This document shows positions 26,573 to 38,279 of a stretch of DNA of 64,000 nt, piece by piece. A program made the translations under genes and the position numbers. A model generated the notes under the pieces. That model was not told the DNA's origin and did not search any database. It saw only the letters and a program-made list of their open reading frames with translations. The stretch is from Pagrus major (taxonomy: Eukaryota > Chordata > Actinopteri > Spariformes > Sparidae). The first letter of the stretch is position 1. Each line of letters opens with the position of its first letter. Where the stretch lies: the NCBI RefSeq assembly GCF_040436345.1, contig NC_133230.1:19726197-19790196 (forward strand), in the 5' to 3' direction.

Positions 26573-26884
26573 TTCCTTCTACAGTACATGTTGTAAATTA
26601 GCCCCCTGTGAGACAGTCCTGAATGGTTCCCAAGGAAAAGCTCAGGGAAGCGTCTCTGTGCTGCTCTTTAATGGAGGAGGGGGAAGTCAACCAGATGTAC
26701 ATTTTGCAGAAGTGACCAGTTAGTTATCATCCTTCGAAGTTCCCCACCAGACATGTATGAAGGTGTTGGACATGGTTTTGGCAGAAAGAATTTCAAAAGG
26801 CAAAAGTTTAACTACTGGACACAAGCTGTCTCGAAGCTGGCTGAAGAAGAGTTTCTCCTTCACCAACCCTCACCTACAATCATT

Positions 26885-27270
26885 AGTTCCAGGTAGTGAC
26901 TGAGATAATGAGATCATCTAGAGGCAGAAATTAGTTTTCTTCTCGCGGAGCCTTGGCTCGACTTCAGGAACGAGATGCAGTGACTCTCACCGCTCCTCCT
27001 TCACGTCATAAAGACGTCAGTCGAGGTGGTTTGGGAGCCTGATGCTTCCCTGCTGAGGCATTCCAGGCATGTTCAATGGGAAGAAGACCCAAGGGCAGAC
27101 CCAACACATGATGGAGGGATTAAGTATCCCATCTTGGCTGAGAACACCTCAGGATCCTCTCAGGAGGAGCTGGAGGACGTGACTGGAGTGAAGGACGTTA
27201 GGACTAACCTGCTTAGCATGCAGAGATTGTGACCTGGATAAGTGTCAGAGAAAACATTGATGCAGCGGTG
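26885..27270 (+). mobile_element. LINE 3' end fragment (RTE/Rex3-like)
   Basis: The text runs CCAGGTAGTGACTGAGATAA, a passage ending in TCTCGCGGAGCCTTGGCTCG, GCATTCCAGGCATGTTCAAT, GGGAAGAAGACCCAAGGGCA, CTCAGGAGGAGCTGGAGGAC and finally TGACCTGGATAAGTG. It follows the nucleotide order of the end of a fish non-LTR retrotransposon ORF2 (the region encoding the Gly-Arg-Pro-Arg and Trp-Arg-Asp-Tyr motifs). Reading frame is lost by stops and indels, so this is a dead, 5'-truncated copy. Assignment to the RTE/Rex3 group is from memory and less certain than its LINE nature. The 68-codon frame at 27026-27232 lies inside it. Confidence 0.65.
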
Positions 27271-27274
27271 ACAG

Positions 27275-30200
27275 AAGCAAGTTGATAAGTTGTATGTTGA
27301 TTGCATGTTCAAATGCACCATTGATGAACATGATCTTTTTTATTTGTTTATTAATACAGAAGAAATGTTTACTCTTACTCTCTCAGCATTTTTTAATCAA
27401 CATTTTATTACTTTCCCGGAAGTTACAGACTCTGAAATACCATTAAAAACACCTACGGAGCAATCTTCTGTCATTGTTGGGCATACGACTTGCTTTTCTC
27501 AACTTCACTGTTTTTGTTTTTTCTGCAAAGTTTTTAAAGATAATGCTTTATTTTTTCATCGCAGAGAAAGGCATGGGAAATACCTCTAAAAGATTTAAGT
27601 GCACAGTGATTAAATCACTAGAATATTCATGTAGTGCGTCTGCACTTTTCCTCTTTCCCCGTCCCAAACCTCAGAGCTGCCCTCGGCCTGAACCTTTGAT
27701 CGAGTGCTTCTGATAGTTGGATAATACTCATTGCAGTTAACCTTGTACGCTGTAGACAGAGAGGAGACACAGAAAAGTTGGGGAATAGAAATATAACTCT
27801 CATTGTTTTCCCTGAAAAAATTTTATTTGCTGATTCTAACTATTTTTAAAAATGTTACTCTGCACAAAGTTACACTTGGTGATTTCTTTTATAATTTCCT
27901 GCTTTTCACAGCAGACGATCCTCTGCAGGACATTATTTGTTTTGTTCTGATGCCTCAAACAAGAAGAACAGTGATAACCTCAGTCACCAGTTTCTGTAGA
28001 GCTCGAATGAATTAATAATCAAGCCAGAGGAGTGGAATCTGAATCAATAAATAAATGCCCAGAGGCAACTTAGCGTGTCGACTCTAAATTACATATCTAC
28101 AAAACGCAGAGTGCATTTCCTACGTGATCAACTTAAATCAAACACCAACAAGCTGTTTAATAAGATTTAATGTCCACTTCATCCACTTGGTTATTGGTCA
28201 CCTCAAAGCCCTGCCAATCAGTTGCTACACTGGAAACTGCAAGACGTTTCAGTGGGTGAGGAAGACAGTTATGTAACAGCTGGTTATGGTCCCCACAAAG
28301 GTGAACGTAGGCTGCTTCTGCTTCCCACACTTCTCATCCACCTGATTATTCGGCCATCGGGATGACTCAAAGCTTGTTGTATGGCGACTTGGCACGCTGT
28401 CACGCCCACGCTGCTGTCAGATGAAGGCTTTGTCCTCTATTATCGAACTGTAAACCTCTGAGGGAATTCAGAAAAAAAAGAAGTCAACCTTATTTGAGTC
28501 AGATCGCCTACAACAGTGATTAGCATTTTGAAGCCAGACCCAGGGCCAAGATGAGGCTGATGCAATCTGTGAAACTCAGGCGTTCTCTACTCTGCTCCCT
28601 TCACACGTACAATCAAGATGTCTTGTTACATTCACCTTAATGAGATGTTTTAGAAAGTAGGCTCCACCACCAACAGGCTGGTTTGCTTCCAAAAATAACA
28701 TGATGGCAGACTTATCCCTTCAGGCTCAGGGCTTTAGGAAGAAATGGCACCTTAACCCTCTCACATCGATCAGTCAGATTAATCAGGCAAAGGATCACCG
28801 AGAGATCAACCCTAGAAATGGCCTTCTCTTGTCTACGTCATTGGAGATCAGGAGGCATCTTGTTTGATGACGTCTTGAGGTAATATATGGAAGCCCATTT
28901 CCGCCAGTTAAAGAAGAAATATAAGATGAAAACTAAGCTTGATGAAAAAATGACCACTGCTCATGAGCAGAGCAGGAATCTGGTGTGACTCAGGTCCAAT
29001 GTGCACAGATGAGGTAATGTTTTAAAGTTTTATTCACCTGAAATTTAGTCTCTTTCGGGAACCTTCCTATCCCGGAGGTAGCACCGTTACTTTGAGTAAA
29101 CTTGTGGATTCTCTGGGTTTGAACATTATTGGAGACATTCGGGAAAATGTAAGTACACAACTCAACAAGTTACATAACAAAGGTCAATTAGTTCTTAGAC
29201 ATTTTAATGCAGAATTAATACGTACTTTTACTATTAACCTGAAAAAAATTTCAGTAGATGGAAAATTTGTCAGTAATTATAGAACGGGAACTCTTCCTCG
29301 GGTTGTTGCAATCTCCAAATTTCTGGAAACAACGTTGTGGACATGACCTCAGTGTCCTCACTTCCTCTATGCCACTTTGTCCACTGGGTATCTTCAAACG
29401 GCGGCCATTTACAGGTTTTAAACCCTGTATATTTATGATAGTTATAACCATCCTCAGTTCATTACTCTCCCTCTTTATTATTTATGATGGATGCTGTCTA
29501 TTTGCAGTTCATTTGCATCTCATTAGGTTGTTGTCAGTCAAACGTTGTTTTGATTATCCCTGTGGGCCGGTGCAGCACAGAATGACCGCTCACCAAATGA
29601 ATGATTCATTTATCTGTCCGTCCATGTGACTTTATAATCACAGCTCTTGGTTTGTTTGTAGAAGGACCGAACCATAGAGAGTCTGAACCAAAGTTGAAGA
29701 TGTCTATATGGATGTGTGCATTTGTGAAGTTCCAGTTTTTGGAGAAACCATTACTTACACTGACAACAACCATTTAGCATCATTCTAAGGGCTGACAAAC
29801 CTTTAGGATTGTTACCACAAAAAGAAAGGGAGGGAAAAGAAACAGATACATCTGGTGATCATGCATAAAAACACAAAAAATTGCAGTGACATATTGAGAT
29901 GCCTGTGGAGCACGGATGCCAAAGTACGTTTATTTTACAACCAAATAAAGACATACTTTGCGTTTCAAAGAGCTGGCAGAGGCATCGTCTATAAAAGGTT
30001 AGGCACGCTCACATTAAAAGAAACAAAATCACAGATTGATTTGTCTCGCAAAGACAAATATGGCAATTACAAACGAAGAAAATACACCATGGCGAATGAG
30101 TAGATCTGCTGTCATAATTAAAAAAATAATGTTCCAAAAACAACACAATAAAAGCACTGCTGGATAGACTGCTGGAGCCTCAATGAAGTTGGAATCAGCT

Positions 30201-30650
30201 CTCTTATTGCTTTAACTTGCAAGCATCGGAAAATGTCCCGAGGGTGTTGGAAAGCTCAGTTAAAAATTCTCATGCATTTTGCATTTTCTTTGCTCTGTCT
30301 GCTCTTTTCCACCCACCTGTTGCCACTGACGCACCAAATTTAGATGAAAATCAGGAGGTACCGATAATAAGGAGTGAATATCTGCAAAACTGGAATTGTT
30401 GAGAAAGGGTTTCTGTACCAGTATGCTGCGTTATGCTGATCATTGTTAACGTTATGTTGTCTTCTTCACTTACGAGGTTATAAAACACACCCAGCCGCTT
30501 CACACTGCAGGTGTGATTGCCACCTTCACTGTCAATTTCTCTCACAGTGACACATCTCAAGCAAGACTGGTGCCGCTGGTGTGAAAATACCTGAGGGCTC
30601 AGACAGGATGACTGATTGAACCTATAGCATGACACGCATGTAACCAAGTG
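27275..30650. other. Unannotated stretch
   Basis: No gene is supported. The frame at 29092-29346 (TTG start, 84 codons) reads rather protein-like but lacks a known domain and contains GTAAGT inside. An A-rich patch is near 29820-29880. No named repeat was recognised. Confidence 0.4.
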
Positions 30651-30655
30651 TCATT

Positions 30656-30835
30656 AAAGGTGCTATATGAAAGAATCAGCCACCTGTTAAATTCACACTC
30701 CAAACAATAATTGGTATGTCTAGCTCACTTATCAAACATTTTAACACTGTCTGAAATGTTACACAATTAGCTACCTTTATAAGCTTTAGTTACGTAGCCA
30801 ACATTAGCATTAACAGCTGTTAACTAAAAGAAACG
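30656..30835 (+). repeat. GGTGCTATATGAAAGAATC repeat copy
   Basis: The head GGTGCTATATGAAAGAATCA, then GCCACCTGTTAAATTC and ACTCCAAACAA, aligns with the element at 54151 (GGTACAATATGTAAGAATCG, then GCCATCTATCAAATTA and ACTCTAAACAA). Both continue into AGTTACTGCTG/TTAGC-rich text. A shorter match is at 9484. This defines a dispersed family of at least two clear copies in the window; its name is unknown to me. Confidence 0.6.
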
Positions 30836-30839
30836 TTGC

Positions 30840-33800
30840 ACGTCCCGCATCGAACTGTCTCCAGCAGAGGAAAGCAAAGCAAATATTTATTTTTCTGCCT
30901 CTTTTTTTTAATCACACCTTTTCTTTGACGCTGAATTCACTTTCTTGCTGTGAACGGGTGCTTAGAATACGCCCTTGGAGCAACTCTGCTTCTTCATCCC
31001 GTCGGACTGAGGGAAGACTGGACGCCTGCTTTTAGAGCGGAGTTTGGTTTAATAGCCTCTCCACTCGATAGACCGCCAGGAGCAGAGGGTGTTTTAACGT
31101 CACAAATTCACATAAATTGAGCTGACCTACCTTCTAATAATGAATATTGTAAATTGAATCATCAAGTCAAGTCAAATCAAATCGTGGATTTGGAGAATCG
31201 TGACACCTCTATTCATTCTCCATACACACTGAAAATAAAGTCTTTCACTCAGAGTTGAAAGCTGAGGAAAACTTGTGGTCACTGGCGAATGTAGAAACAC
31301 ATCTTTAATCTCAACCTCCTGCTGTATTCCAATGTCACTCCTGCCGCCTGTTTCCAGTCGTGTCTCCTCTTTCATGGTGCGGAAACAGATTTCTCTCCCT
31401 TTCGTACGCCGAGAACATGATTTGCATTTTAAGACATGCTCATTTCATGATATTTCATGAGGCTGCAGACTGTCAGGAGCTTAGCACAGAGGAAGAATCT
31501 CAGCCGTGGAAGCTAATTGGGTGGACAGGCAGTCATAGACTTTCTCTTGGTGGAATTTAAAAAAGTTGGAGTTGCTTGCCATGCCTACTAGATAGATAGA
31601 TACATGATAGATAGTGACTTTTCTGCTATTTTCTTGTCTTTGTCACTAGAGCAGCATGTCACTATGATAAAAAACATTTTTTTAAAAAGATGTCTGCTAC
31701 TTTGTATTTTTAGATATCCATGTTCTGACTCGTTACATGTTAAGAACAGAGGGTATAGAGATGAAATGTATGGATGTGGGTAAAATTCAACCTCCAGGAC
31801 ACTTTTTCCTGAGGCAGTGGTGGTACGGAAAGCTGATTTACTTTTCCCCTACCTTTCCCACCCCTCCCTCTGCCGCTGCGACCATTATTTGAATTGTCAG
31901 ATACGATATGACTACATTTTTCCTGCAATGTTCCTTGTAAGACAAGCTGCTACACAGGAGGGTCAAGTGATTCACAGTGGGTGTCCATGTATCTCAGGCA
32001 TGCATCATACAGACTGTATACTCCTGTATCTCATTTGTCAACAATGGGTAGAAGGTAATCTGTTAAATGTGGTGTTGATGTCACAGTTTCTCTGTTACAG
32101 GCACGTTTTGAGTTGAACAATTCTTAACCTTTTCATTATCTGCCTTATTATCTGCCTTCAAAAGACATTTCCTCTCGATAACCAAAGCAGTGGTGGGTCA
32201 CGAAGTTATGTCTCCACCATGTGTGGATAAATGACTGTGGAGAAGAATTTTAATGTTGTACTTTTCACGATCTCTCTTTTTTATGTCTCTTGGCTTCGAG
32301 GTTCAGGTACACAAGAGACTAAACCTGCAAGCAGGTGTACCAGAGTCCAAACTCCTGATGCAACTCAGGCCAAAGAGTAATGGCATCACTTCAGGGGGCT
32401 CACTGCTGCAGGCAGGCTGCCACAAAAGCATGGAGATGGTTGGAGAGAGTTAAGTGAAAATGTAGTGTTGTTTTCACAAAACTTGCAAACCAGTGTGTGT
32501 TATAATCTGTTCCACTCCAATGAATTTCCATCGTAACTCTTTGAAAGCTACGTTCAGACAGCAGGCAAATCAGATTTGTGAATCAAATCAGAACTTAAAA
32601 CAGAAAGTCTGCGCTATTGATCAGGTCAAATTTTTTTTCACCGACCTTTCTGCGTGGGTTGTTGTTGATCTGGATTTGGAAAATCCAAATCCAAATTTGC
32701 AACATCCAAACTGTGATTTGCAACATGAGCTCATTTATTCTCTTATTTTGACAAGTTTGTCTTATTCTCTGCAGCCCAAGACACGGGGCTCTTGCTCGTA
32801 AACGACTTGTGAGGGACAATCTTTTCCCAATCATTGAGCTGCCACCGTTTGTGATCAGTGTGTAAGCAGATCTCGCAAATAGCTTCTGTCAAACAGTTCC
32901 CTAGAGTTTGATTGCCGCCCATTAAACTGTCTGAGGCTTGTGACCGGAGAAGCTAATGCGATTGACATTATCCAAGGTCACCCACATGTTGATAGTCGAT
33001 TCTTCCTGCTTACAGTGTAGCTACTTACACTACTCTTCACACTTTGCGCTCCAGGCTCACCAGCTGCAAAAAAAACCTGTGCTTGCGCCTAGTTTCTGCC
33101 TTCAGAGCAAATCTTTTCTCTTCTCACCTGATGAGTTATTGTTGCCTTAGTTTCAGTAAAAGCATACCAGTTCACACATTGTTTTCCTTTACATATGTGA
33201 AGCCTTGATTTTTACCCTGCCTTGTAAATCGCTGTGTTTAATCTCACGCCTAGCCTTGTCTTGCTCCAGGGTATGCTGTGTGTGGTTCAAAACTATCAAC
33301 GCCTTTTCTTAACAGCAACAGCAGTTTCAGTAGTCGAGTCTCTATCATTAAACGTTGATGTGGATGACATTCAAAGCCCTGCCAAGCGGGTGCAATTACT
33401 TTTTAACTGCTGCATTATTGATGGTGATTTATTGTATTTTGGGGCGAGCGCTTTTTTCCCTTGAAAGAAACACATAATCCTGCTCGCCATCACCGCTGCT
33501 TTTCAAATCAAGTCACATACAGAAGAAAGAAAGACGGACAGACGAGAGAGAGCGGCGCTAATGAGAATGTCAGAGGCAGCAAAGCAATTTGAGATGTTCG
33601 CATTGCAGACCACAATCAGCTGTCATGATTAATGGTCTGAATTTGTTTTTTTTCTCACCTCATCGCGCTTCTCTCTTAACTGCTTTCTCATCACGTCTAC
33701 AGCTCAAATAAATAAGAGCACCGCAGCATATTAGCTCGTCCAGCCGGTCGACCGAAGCAAAGAGGAGAAAGTCAACAACTCTGCAAAACGCTGAGAGAGA

Positions 33801-34440
33801 GACTGTAACTCAGATTCTCTGTATGATACTGAATAAAACATTTTCTATACAGTTTTTTTTTTTTCACACTCTACCACACCTGCATGCTCTCCTTCACCTA
33901 CCCTGCTCATCCCTTGGCATTCAAATAACACAAACGTACACAAAATGCCTGCAGTGTGTGTACCGAAGTCAACGGTTACAGTAACTGCTCAAATACAGCA
34001 TAACAACTAAAAGTTGAGGGGCAGTTCCTCCAGATAATAAAAAACATTTTCCATCTTACTCCTAGGAGCAGATGCAGAATCTTAAAAAATTGATAACATT
34101 GCCGAAGTAAAGGAGTGCACTCAAGAGAGCGCAGACATCTCGCCAGGTGTGTCTGGGGCGGCATGTTGGTCAGGAATTTTTCTGTTGATCATAGGGGTGC
34201 ACGGACATCAATCACCATCAAGAGGCTGACAAGCATATGGCAGTGGCATGTACAGTACAGGGGCAGGGGCAAAAAAGTTCATGCCAGAGGGGTGATTTAT
34301 CCTGGATTCATTCCTGAGATGACAAATGCTGTTCCAGTGTATTTGTGATTTGAAGTCTTTAAAAGTCCCAGAATGCAAGAGAAGCTCTGAAGGTAGGACC
34401 CCAAGAACCCCCTGATTTTGGTTACATTATCCTCAATAAT
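30840..34440. other. Unannotated stretch
   Basis: No gene is supported. A short GATA run lies at about 31590-31614. The region 33540-33740 has ATTA/TGATTAA-rich, enhancer-like texture without low complexity, but conservation cannot be judged here. Confidence 0.4.
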
Positions 34441-34482
34441 TTTGAGCTTTCACCTCTTTCTCACTCCTGCCTCTCCAGGCCA

Positions 34483-35094
34483 GTGGCGAGAGCAACTTCA
34501 ACAACGCCAAACGTGGAAATGCTAAATCACTCTGTTCTCTTTGTCAGACAGAATAAAAGACCATTGTTGTTGTTTTGCACCATGAGGGACTTTTCCTCTT
34601 TTAAACTGACAATGGATTACATGTTAAAATGGAGCCTGTCTTCTCGAAGCACTGCCAAGGAACAGAGCCGAGGGAGAGCAGCTGAACTCAAGTGCCGAAC
34701 TGGATGTTTATTATATTTTAGGATTTATTCAAAAGTGACTGATAAAGACGTCAGGGGGGATTTGCATGCGCAAGTCAGCGGAAGGTTGAACTCTTCGGCG
34801 CTGTGTGCGAACAAACAAAATATGACATCTTATTCTGCTTCGCCTTGCGAGCGGTGTGTAAGGTTTGCAGCCATCAGTCATCGCTGCTGCTCTCCATGTA
34901 CAGTAAGTGATTTTCAGTGGGCAGATAGAGAGAGAGCGATAGAGACAGAGGGTGAAAGAAAAACCATAAAAGACAGCGTGATTACCTGCACCTGTCGTCA
35001 TCTTCTTGTTTGTTTATGCTCAGACCCACCAGAGACGAACAATAGATCTATTCAAGGCCCTCCCAGCATTCCTCACCTCGCAGCTGATGATTAA
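34483..35094 (+). other. Long open frame, 203 codons, unsupported
   Basis: This is the longest open frame outside the recognised genes. It has a non-ATG start (GTG). It follows a strong pyrimidine tract ending TGCCTCTCCAG, so an exon is conceivable, but no recognisable domain is encoded: the protein is basic, Cys/Ser/Arg-rich and low in hydrophobic segments. A chance frame of this length in 64 kb of six-frame sequence is not very improbable. Confidence 0.1.
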
Positions 35095-35099
35095 AGTCT

Positions 35100-37560
35100 C
35101 CTCTGATGCCCGGAACACCCTACTTACTCCGTTTACCTCTCCCTCTTTCACAACACAATATCACCTAAGATTTATCTCCCACTTCTTCTTCTTCATCTTT
35201 CACCTGAGTTCTTCACGTCTTTGGGGGCTTTTGAAACCGACCTGGAGAAAAAAGGAATAGATGAACATCAGACGCTGCTGTGGTGGAAGTGAGAAAAGGA
35301 AACGACCTGAGGTTCAGTTTGAAGTTAAAGCAAAGGATTTGATTCAATACTGTGCCTCCAGAATTCACCCTGACTCACATTCTCATGCTGAAAGAGAAGT
35401 TTGCGGATGTGATTCATTTCGTGACAAGACTTCTGCGTCTGCTGCTGCTGCTGGTTATTCGTGGGAAGTTTTTTCAAAGTTGAGTTGTTGACTCGCATCA
35501 CTGAACTCCCCGCGGGTAGGGTCTGGCTCTCAGTGTATGTAGATGCTGCTAGTCAGCATTTTCCTCCTTGCATAGCGCTTGAGAGGTGACTGTAAATAGA
35601 GAAAAATATTAAATATAGTATCCATACAGCCCAATACCTGTGAGGTTTCAATCCACATTCCCTCCCAGCCCTCCTATCCCTCTGAGGATAGTATACCCTT
35701 AGTTATTGTTGATATCTGCCAGGTTTTCTATTCTCGTACAGCACACGTGCAGTTAACAGTGATAACTGGTGGATTTAAAAGCAAAAAGGCTCATTAACTT
35801 TTGAAACAACAGGTCCTTGATATCAGAGAGCGGTAGACAACAGCAGGCTTCCCTCATGAATCGACTACTATTTAGACCTGGATACAGCAGCCTTGCTTCC
35901 AATGTTGCCCAGTGGCCACTCCCGGCCCAAAAGGCATTTTCCCAAGCCCCCAGGAAGAGAGCCAGGCTTTGAACTCAGTTTTTTTATGAGGTAATGAGCT
36001 GTCGAAGTGTACATTTCCCTAAATCCGAGTAGGACAAAGCTGCTAACATCAGCATAAACTCTGATATAGTAGGCTAGCATCCACCACTGGCTCCCACACA
36101 ATCCAGTCCTGAATGAGGCTTTCTATAACGTGAAATATTCCCACAAAATAATGTAACTGTAGTTCATGATGTGCTCCTTGACCTTGAAAATAACACTATG
36201 TTAGCATTGCTACTCTAGAATGTAAGCTGTAAGCCAGATGTTTGCAGCTTGCATTAGTGCTGAAACGCACTGTTTAGTCCATTCCTTACATCGTCATTGT
36301 ATTAGAAAGGCAATAAGAAAGACATCTTTCAACCTCTTTGTGTAAAGATATCTCTCTTACATATACACCACTTCAGCATATCAAAAAATCCAAAGCTCGA
36401 CAGGCCTGCTGTGCCTCGTAACGGCTGCTAATCGATGATTGTACAACGGCTGTTCCATTACTCACATGCTGCACCTGACTTACGTGGTGACTCAGTCGGC
36501 TGACGTGCTTGTATTGTGCTCCTGCTCGTCTTTTTCAAGGCTGCACTAACCGTCATGCTTTCTTTTTTTCTGACCTCAGGCGCTGTTGGCCTACTGGGAG
36601 CTTCAGGCTGGCATGCTGTTCCTGCCTTTGTGCTTGTTAGAGTCGGGTATCATAGTCTCAGAGGAAATCCATACAGTAAAGGCTGGCAGCACAGACGGAA
36701 GAAACCGTTGATATATGACATAATGCATGAGGTGAGATACACAAAACAGGTAAATCTGAATAGTGAGATGTGGAAAAGACAGAATTTAATTGTGCTTTTC
36801 GGTGCATAAATAGCCTGCTGTGTCTGAGTCTGAGAGAGACATGGAGTTTCTGAGCGTACAAATGTGCTTTCCCATTTTGCAATAAATATGCATTCTCGTG
36901 GGCGCACACATTCAAGCACATCCTTTTCCCGCATCGTTCATTCTCGCCTTTCCCAAGGGGTTTTTCCAAGATTTTAAAACGCTCCGTATCATGTCATTAG
37001 GCTCTCACAGACTCTACTTACACACTGACTGACATTAAACAGGAACTCGATACAGAGAACAGAGTGGATTTGAGGCATGGGAATGGAAAAGACACGGAGA
37101 ATTTTAAGTATCAGACAGATAGCAAGTCACACATTGACACACATCTGATTATCTGCTGCTCTCACTAACCTGGAAACCTGCACTATCTCTTTATTTCTGT
37201 CTGTCTGTCACCTACAATCTGTGTTTATATAACCACCAAACTCCACGTCTCCTTATTGTAATTGGATCCAGCGTGGGCCAGGACAGCTTAGGAAGTCACA
37301 CAGATGGCTTCTCCTCGACGTAATAATACTTTTCTGATTCCTCATAATTGGCTTTTGGAGATATACCGCTCGAGGAGAGGGGGCTTAACCCGAGTCAGCC
37401 ATACACCCCTGAACCCTGCACCTCCCCAGATGGAGTCACTTAAAGGTTTTTTTAGCTTATAAAGGTCCCCTTGTTCCTTTGGGCTTTGTGCCCCAATCAG
37501 AAAGACTTAATAGCAGTGGAACACACTGATCAGGACTTAGTGGTGGAATGAAACTGATGT
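35100..37560. other. Unannotated stretch
   Basis: No gene, RNA or clear transposon was recognised. Overlapping minus-strand open frames at 36650-36969 and a plus frame at 36516-36809 conflict with each other and have no family signature. Confidence 0.4.
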
Positions 37561-37569
37561 TGTTTCAAA

Positions 37570-38275
37570 TAGTTAAAGATATAATATGTAACCTCTCTGA
37601 ATTAGAATGTCCAAAAACAACTAGATCTAGATATTTGTTGTCTAAGCAACAAAATGCTACTCCTTACAAAGTGCAATATGTAAGGATTTTGGTTTAAAAC
37701 ATTAAAAATCAAGAAGAAATACTTTCATATCTATACAGAAATGTGTAGCTGGAGACAGCACCTGGTTAGTTTAGCTGAGACAGCGACCAAAGGTCAACAT
37801 CTCTGCGACGTGTTCCCAATCAGCAAACGCTCCCCAAACTACATCTTTCAGACGTAACTTCTATTCGTCGCAACAATGTCTGCAAGACTTATGCATGCTA
37901 TTGGGATGAGCTAAGCCAGTTGCCAGTTATGTATTTTATGTGGGTAGCTTATTGTAAAGACTAAAAACAGAGGGAAACAGCTGGACTGGGTCTTAATTTG
38001 TGCATTTTTGTGTAAAAACTATGAAAAAACTCCTGTGAATTGTCATGTTTACACTTGGATTTTGTCCAGCTTACACAAACAAAATATAATGTGTTACATG
38101 ATGAGCTTTAAAGGAGGTCATAGGTGGATTTTGTTACCTTCGGACATGGTCAGGCCAGCTACTCCCACCCCATTTCCAGTTTTTGTGCTAAGATAAGCTA
38201 ACTGCACAGATATGAAAAAGTTATCAATCTGCTGTCAATCCAAAGCTTATTTACCAAAAGTATTACTTTAAGTCG
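37570..38275 (+). repeat. Composite of teleost repeat fragments
   Basis: GTGCAATATGTAAGGATTTTGG at about 37671 resembles the head of the 30656/54151 family. Further right, CCATTTCCAGTTTTTGTGCT, AAGATAAGCTAACTGCACAG and AAAAAGTTATCAATCTGCTG follow the order of a well-known teleost repeat whose usual text is TTTCCAGTTTTTGTGCTAAG and so on. Borders and names are uncertain. Confidence 0.45.
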
Positions 38276-38279
38276 AGAG

